Of a stretch of 35,079 nucleotides of DNA, positions 30,533 to 35,079 are shown piece after piece (position 1 is the first letter of the stretch; every line of letters begins with the position of its first letter). Below the pieces are notes generated by a model. That model was not told the DNA's origin. It ran no database searches and saw nothing but the letters and a program-made list of their open reading frames with translations. The position numbers were made by a program, and so were the translations under genes. This DNA comes from Terriglobia bacterium (lineage in GTDB: Bacteria > Acidobacteriota > Terriglobia > Bryobacterales > Bryobacteraceae). The DNA lies in the NCBI GenBank assembly GCA_020073445.1, contig JAIQFE010000043.1, positions 1-35,079 of the forward strand. The letters are read 5' to 3'.

Positions 30533-33500
30533 CTATTTTGTGAGCACCGGTATGGTCGTAAGCGTGCCGTCGTTCTTGGCGCGCAGTCCCACCGCGCTAA
30601 TCTCGGCACCTTGCGGGATGGTGAACTCCACCATGCCGCGCTTGTTCGCGGTCACGGAATAGTTGTCCGGCAGCATGAACGAGGTGTGCCCGCGGTTCCC
30701 CAGGTTGATCGAGGTACTTTGCAACAGTGCGCCCGCGTCATCATATATTCGTACCGTGACATTCGCCGCCGCGGCGTTCTGATTCGCAAGCGCCACTCCG
30801 GTGGTCAGACCATTCGTATCGTCGAACACCAGCACAAAGCTGTTCGGTGTCCTCGTTTCGAGAGGCACCGAGGCTTCCTGGCCGAACGTGGTCCAGCGGA
30901 AGATCTCAAACCCGCTGACGTTACCGGTGGTCGTCAACTGCGCCGAGCCGATCACCAAGGTCTGTCCATCTTGAGCTTGGGTGTTGACCACCAGCATCGC
31001 TCCGGCCGCCAGCGTTTGCGTTAATGCTGCTGTCGTGATGTTCGTCCCCGATTGCGGCAGAAGCAGTGGCACTGGAAGCGCAATTCCGTTCTCGTCGAAG
31101 AAGCTCAGGGTGAACTGCGCCGACGCCGTGCCCGTATTGACCAGATAGAAGACGCTTGTCCAGCCGCCGTTATACGCCACGTGCGTGATCGAACCGCCGC
31201 TGGTGCCGACGTTGGCCAGCACCGGTAACGTGGTTAGCGCCGGGCCGTTGGCGCGCAGGCCCAGCACGCTCAACTGGCCGCCCGGAGGCGTGTCGAACTC
31301 GATGGTGCCGCGCTTGCCAGCGGTCGCCGGAAATCCCGCCGGCGGATTATTCAGCATGAACGAGGTGTGCCCCAGCGCGCTGAGCGAAATCGTCGCTGGG
31401 TTGCCGATCGGCGCTCCCGCGTCATCCTTGACGATCGCCGTCACGTTCTGCGCCTGCGTCGCCAGACTCGCCACCGCTACCCCCGTCGTCAGCGAGGTCG
31501 TGTTGTCGAACGCCAGGATGTATTTACTCGCGTTGCGGGTTTCGAGCGGCACCACCGCGTTCCAGCGCTGTTTCGGATTAGAGAAGATCCCGAACCCGCT
31601 CACGTTTCCGTTGCTCAGCAGTTGCCCTGACCCGACAAGCGGGGCCAGGTTGTCGGGTCCCGTGCTTTCCATCACTACCTGCGCGTTCGGACTCAGCGTG
31701 CGATCCAAAGTCGACGCCAGCTCCGGACCCGCGGCCGGAGCCAATTGCGGAAACGTCAGCGGCAGCATCAGCGGGCCGCCGTTGTCGCCGGTAAAACTGA
31801 ATCGCGCCGTTGCGGCGGAAGCTCCCAGGTTGATGCCGATCAGGCTGAAATCCCAAGTCCCCTCGGAGGCGACCTGCCCCAGCGACCCCGCCGCAGCCAA
31901 ACCTGCGATGGAAGCAGCCGACTGCTCTATTGTGAAGGTTTGGCCGGCGATGGTGAGAGAGTTCGAAACACTCCCGCCGACGTTCGGAAGAACCTGGAAC
32001 GTGACGACGCCACTTCCGGCGCCCGAACCCGCGCCGATCAGCGTGACTCCGGCGGGCAATGCACCGACGCTCCACGGACAACCTTCCCCTGTTGTGATCG
32101 CAATGCTGCCCGTCCCCCCTTGTGCCGCGAACGCTTGACCGGAATAGTCCAACGAGTACGTGCATCCGGGGACGTTGAGCCGGTCCGCCAGCAGAATGAT
32201 CGCGTCGAAGGCGCCTATAGTCAGGTCCCCGGTCACCGGCTGACCATTGTTGACATCAGGGGCCTGGGTGCCCTTGATCCGATGAATGCCCGTCCGATTC
32301 AGTGTGCCGGCAAGCTCGGTGGCAGAGAAGGTGCGCGGCTGCGGAAGCGGATTCACCAGCACAGAGCCGTTCTCGAAGTCCCGCCGCCAGGGGCCAACGC
32401 CACCCCTGACAATGCGAACATTGTCGATTGCGACCTTTCCCCCACCGGACATACTAATGCCAATGGACCAAGCATCAGAGGTGGAGATTACAAAGGGAAA
32501 ATGAACCGTTCCGGAGTCACCGGTGACGACCCAAGGTGCGCGGAATCCATCGAGTTGCCGGCTTCCCTTAACGTTGAAAGAAAGCGGATGGTCGAGTGTA
32601 TCCACGACTTTCCAGTCAAAGGTAAGTAAGTACGTCCCCGGGTCAAGCCGGAGCGTACTGGGATTCGTACTGATGCCGGCAGAGCCGTTTTGGGTGTGGT
32701 CCGGATTACTTATTATCAGGGCGCCATTGGATACGGAAACGGCGCTCGCAGGATTGGCTCGAAATGCCGGGGGCAGGATCGCGCCTTCGAAACTCTCTTG
32801 CAACATCACCGATCCACCATCGGTCAACTCGACGGCATCTGTTAATGCTGCGCCCAGGTATCCTTTCTTCGTCCGATCTTCGACCGCGTTCCCCTTCGCG
32901 TCCACGGAGTACTCGTCATACCAGAGCGGAACCGTGAAATTGTCATGCAGATCGAAACTGTAGAACCCGTCTGACAGCAAGGCAGTGCCGAGCGTCATGC
33001 GATGCGTCCGCAAATCATCTGCCGTGAAAGTAAGGTAGGACGGATCGGATCTCTTGTCTTGCGCACCACAGCCTTCAAGCAAAGTGATGCGCGGGCGGCG
33101 GGAGATTGTTTGCATCGCCCGGTAGGCGTCGAACACGCCACGCCAGCCGGCTGCCGATGCCTGGGACAGGTTAGACCCATTCCAGGCGTCACTGACACAC
33201 TCCAGGCCGTATCCGTTCACGTACGGCGCCAGACTCAGTTCCGGAAGGTAGCCTGAGTTGCCTATCACGAGTTGCATATCTCCATTGACCGCACGAAACT
33301 GCTGCAACAGGCCGATGACCGCGCTGCGTGTCATGTCACTCGTCGAAGCTGGTGTTTCGTCGCGAATTCCGTTGCGGTTGTAGTCAAAGTCCAAAAGTGC
33401 GGGGTTCGACAGGTTCCTAATATGAATATTCGCCTCGGCGACGAAGTTGTCCAGGAAGACGCCATCCCACAATCCGGACGGCAATACTCTACCGTCCAAC

Positions 33501-34519
33501 CAAGCCAGTAGGGCGGATATGAAGGTCTGCCCGTTCACGACGGGGCTGGACGGTGAGATGTTCATGAAACTGATGTCCGGATACTGGTCCTCCACAGCAT
33601 GATTGCCTGCCGTATCCTTCACATACCAATCATCCGGAATGCTCTGAAGGAAGGAATAGTCCAAATTGACATTGGCAAACTGCGGGGCCTGCACTGGTCC
33701 CTGCTCCGTCGACATTCGATACGGCAGTATCACGGCGCTAGGGTTGAGCTGACGCAGCCGACGGATCGAGGCGGGATCACCTGTCTGTTCAGACACCCAA
33801 AGCCCGGCAATGAGGTCGTTGAATGCCAAACGACTCTCCATCTGATCGACGGAATATCCGAGGGGCAGCATGCCCGGGCGCATGGACCAGCTTGTGCCGC
33901 CCTGGAAATATCTGCCGAGGCGCGGAAACGGAAGGTTTTCGAGAGAGGCGAAGGCGGACGGCTGCGTCGTGCGCTGTCCCGTGTCCTGGCGCAACACTCT
34001 GATATCGTCGATGACAACATCGCTATCCGGGGATGCCGAATAAATGCTGAAGACATATTGAGCGGCGTTGGCCGTCAGTGCGCCCGCCGAGAATGTGCCG
34101 GTAGCCGGGGCGCTCTTAAGCATATTCGACGCTGGAATCCCATGCTGCTGGTTGCCATCGCCGGGCGGAAATAGCCATACGCCGAGCACGAGATCGGCAC
34201 TTCCATAGTTCAGAATGTGATACTTGAACTCGACAATGTAGGTAGTGTTGCCGGACAGCGGGACAACGCCGGGATTCGTCGTCACGCCCCCGTTGTTCTT
34301 AAGACGAATGGATGTGTGCCCGGCAAGCACGAGCGCTGGATCGGTGACTACCGACGCCCCTCCATTGCTAAAGGCGGTCGCACCATTCTCGATATCGTCG
34401 AAGTAGATTTGGGTGTATTGTGCGTTCCATCGAACAGGCTGAACTTGTGCTGAGGCTAGGGTCGCCAACAATGTAATGCCCAGGCGTGCGGTGAATTGAG
34501 CCGTGGCGTGGGTTCGCAT
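30533..34519 (-). CDS. Large secreted glycoside-hydrolase-like protein with BACON domain and two C-terminal modules
   Basis: 1328 aa, ATG at 34519. The signal peptide is at about 1-24 (LLATLASAQ). Order of parts: a jelly-roll, carbohydrate-binding-like domain (about 35-178, ending VVIDDIRVLR); a putative glycoside hydrolase-like barrel of GHL15 type (about 198-565: GRYFQGGTSW, WDGVFLDNFVAE with D357, LVIGNSGYLP, YGLECVSDAW, LSDGFYSFDLHDN); a second jelly-roll (about 570-706, ending VAIDNVRIVRG); a BACON domain (about 785-867, CTYSLDYSGQ, GEGCPWSVGALPAG, TFTIEQS); then two ~215-aa modules (about 883-1102 and 1113-1327) each with SVPLETR-like, TGVA.A, GHTSFML, KRG..EF and GLRA motifs. Probably an extracellular polysaccharide-active protein. 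The catalytic assignment rests on fold-level reading only. The nearest Shine-Dalgarno is rather far from the ATG. Confidence 0.8.
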   Translation of the reverse strand: MRTHATAQFTARLGITLLATLASAQVQPVRWNAQYTQIYFDDIENGATAFSNGGASVVTDPALVLAGHTSIRLKNNGGVTTNPGVVPLSGNTTYIVEFKYHILNYGSADLVLGVWLFPPGDGNQQHGIPASNMLKSAPATGTFSAGALTANAAQYVFSIYSASPDSDVVIDDIRVLRQDTGQRTTQPSAFASLENLPFPRLGRYFQGGTSWSMRPGMLPLGYSVDQMESRLAFNDLIAGLWVSEQTGDPASIRRLRQLNPSAVILPYRMSTEQGPVQAPQFANVNLDYSFLQSIPDDWYVKDTAGNHAVEDQYPDISFMNISPSSPVVNGQTFISALLAWLDGRVLPSGLWDGVFLDNFVAEANIHIRNLSNPALLDFDYNRNGIRDETPASTSDMTRSAVIGLLQQFRAVNGDMQLVIGNSGYLPELSLAPYVNGYGLECVSDAWNGSNLSQASAAGWRGVFDAYRAMQTISRRPRITLLEGCGAQDKRSDPSYLTFTADDLRTHRMTLGTALLSDGFYSFDLHDNFTVPLWYDEYSVDAKGNAVEDRTKKGYLGAALTDAVELTDGGSVMLQESFEGAILPPAFRANPASAVSVSNGALIISNPDHTQNGSAGISTNPSTLRLDPGTYLLTFDWKVVDTLDHPLSFNVKGSRQLDGFRAPWVVTGDSGTVHFPFVISTSDAWSIGISMSGGGKVAIDNVRIVRGGVGPWRRDFENGSVLVNPLPQPRTFSATELAGTLNRTGIHRIKGTQAPDVNNGQPVTGDLTIGAFDAIILLADRLNVPGCTYSLDYSGQAFAAQGGTGSIAITTGEGCPWSVGALPAGVTLIGAGSGAGSGVVTFQVLPNVGGSVSNSLTIAGQTFTIEQSAASIAGLAAAGSLGQVASEGTWDFSLIGINLGASAATARFSFTGDNGGPLMLPLTFPQLAPAAGPELASTLDRTLSPNAQVVMESTGPDNLAPLVGSGQLLSNGNVSGFGIFSNPKQRWNAVVPLETRNASKYILAFDNTTSLTTGVAVASLATQAQNVTAIVKDDAGAPIGNPATISLSALGHTSFMLNNPPAGFPATAGKRGTIEFDTPPGGQLSVLGLRANGPALTTLPVLANVGTSGGSITHVAYNGGWTSVFYLVNTGTASAQFTLSFFDENGIALPVPLLLPQSGTNITTAALTQTLAAGAMLVVNTQAQDGQTLVIGSAQLTTTGNVSGFEIFRWTTFGQEASVPLETRTPNSFVLVFDDTNGLTTGVALANQNAAAANVTVRIYDDAGALLQSTSINLGNRGHTSFMLPDNYSVTANKRGMVEFTIPQGAEISAVGLRAKNDGTLTTIPVLTK

Positions 34520-34883
34520 GCTGCCGAGTCCAGTTTCCTGTTACGTTCCTCAACGTACTCCAGGTGAAACCGCGTCGAAAAGCCCGAAGCGTTTATCCCT
34601 GAAACTTTGTTTTCAATGTATTTTAACCCAACAATCGGCCAGTCATCCTTGACCGTGCAAACCGGCAAGGTGGCCCCCCAAATGGGCTCGCGTGGGGTGT
34701 GCCGAAACCATTTCTTTTCGGCACTCACCCGGAACTTTCGCAGTTATCATCTGACGAATGTGATGGATGCAGGCGTGACGAAAACACCTTCGGAACTTTT
34801 TGGCACCGCAGGGAACCGGGCGAGACAGTCGTCACGTTGCACGAGATCAACGAGTGTATTGCCCGGTGCTTGGCACTTCCTGA
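34520..34883. other. Gap before the integrase fragment
   Basis: No gene recognised. It contains the inverted repeat at 34699-34724. Upstream signals for the large minus-strand gene should be here, but none is clear. Confidence 0.4.
34699..34724. repeat. Inverted repeat GTGCCGAAA/TTTCGGCAC
   Basis: Perfect 9-bp arms at 34699-34707 and 34716-34724 around an 8-base loop, extended by imperfect GGGTG/CACCC flanks. It lies 160 bp upstream of the truncated integrase and could be an element end, a terminator stem or an operator. CGGAACTTT follows at 34730 and recurs at 34791. Confidence 0.5.
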
Positions 34884-35079
34884 GGGGCAACCTACATACA
34901 AGCAACGGCAGCGCTCCGGTTTCTGTACGTGAAGACTCTCGGCCGAGCATACATGGCCGAAAAGATCCCGTATCCCAAGCGGCCCAAACATCTGCCGACG
35001 GTGCTGAGCCAGGAGGAAGTCGAGCGGCTGCTCAGCGCTACGCGATCGCTCAAACACCGAGCGCTTTTGATGGCACTGT
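34884..35079 (+). pseudogene. 5'-truncated tyrosine integrase (IS91-associated type), running off the window
   Basis: After a TGA at 34881-34883 the frame reads ATAALRFLYVKTLGRAYMAE, KIPYPKRPKHLPTVLSQEEV and ERLLSATRSLKHRALLMAL. This is the junction of core-binding and catalytic domains of the integrases that accompany IS91-like elements (PKRPKHLPTVLSQEEV is characteristic). Family members have about 80 more residues upstream, and the DNA before 34900 does not encode them in any frame I checked, so the gene is 5'-truncated or frame-disrupted. An ATG at 34953 could start a shortened product. The catalytic residues lie outside the window. Confidence 0.65.

Noticed and set aside
1-35079. CRISPR arrays, tRNA or rRNA genes
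   Set aside because: No regularly spaced repeats, no tRNA cloverleaf-like sequence at the island edges and no rRNA motifs were noticed. A covariance-model scan was not possible, so a missed tRNA cannot be excluded.

Overview
The window looks like a chromosome segment of a GC-rich soil bacterium of the Acidobacteriota, most likely close to Solibacter/Bryobacter. This is inferred from family content, since no rRNA or other phylogenetic marker is present. The hints are a PQQ-propeller dehydrogenase paired with a small secreted 'PDLRGVW' protein, a Solibacter-style Ser/Thr kinase remnant, BACON-domain secreted proteins with a recurrent C-terminal module, and a PEP-CTERM protein.

Layout. (1) 1-4725: a secreted protein and a PQQ-dependent dehydrogenase on the + strand. 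They converge on a Tat-signal alpha/beta hydrolase that carries the full active-site set of fluoroacetate dehalogenases. A 0.77-kb gene-free stretch follows, rich in GTTCC/GGAAC words. (2) 4726-19357: a nearly gapless + strand gas-vesicle locus of about 14.6 kb. Its first half holds regulation and chaperones: a TraB-like protein, an NtrC-type activator, a GvpH-like Hsp20, a Cdc48-type double AAA+ ATPase, two GvpF/L proteins, a PAS histidine kinase and a single-domain response regulator. A sigma-54 type promoter with an upstream palindrome then precedes the structural half: gvpA, two paralogous small helical proteins, gvpN, another small coiled-coil protein, a third gvpF/L, gvpG, a fused double Get3/ArsA-type ATPase, a GvpM/S-like protein, gvpK and gvpJ. 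(3) 19358-25876: an integration hot spot with three related tyrosine recombinase copies (one frameshifted, one reduced to its last codons, one intact), a roughly 310-bp direct repeat, an HTH protein, an RGRP-motif protein, a PD-(D/E)XK-like protein and a PEP-CTERM protein. (4) 26325-35079: a Tat-exported methionine-rich multicopper oxidase, a decayed protein kinase, two BACON-module secreted proteins (one 1328 aa, glycoside-hydrolase-like), and the 5'-truncated start of another integrase at the window edge.

How the genes fit together. GvpA forms the vesicle wall, and GvpJ and the GvpM/S-like protein are minor GvpA homologues. GvpF/L, GvpG, GvpK and GvpN are the usual assembly factors. The unusual part is the ATPase and chaperone set: Hsp20, a Cdc48-like unfoldase and a tandem Get3-like ATPase with one CxxC per half. 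These plausibly keep hydrophobic GvpA soluble, deliver it or recycle it. Control is probably a histidine kinase to NtrC-type activator to sigma-54 circuit acting at the gvpA promoter. This is inferred from gene content and from the promoter spacing; nothing here is experimentally shown.
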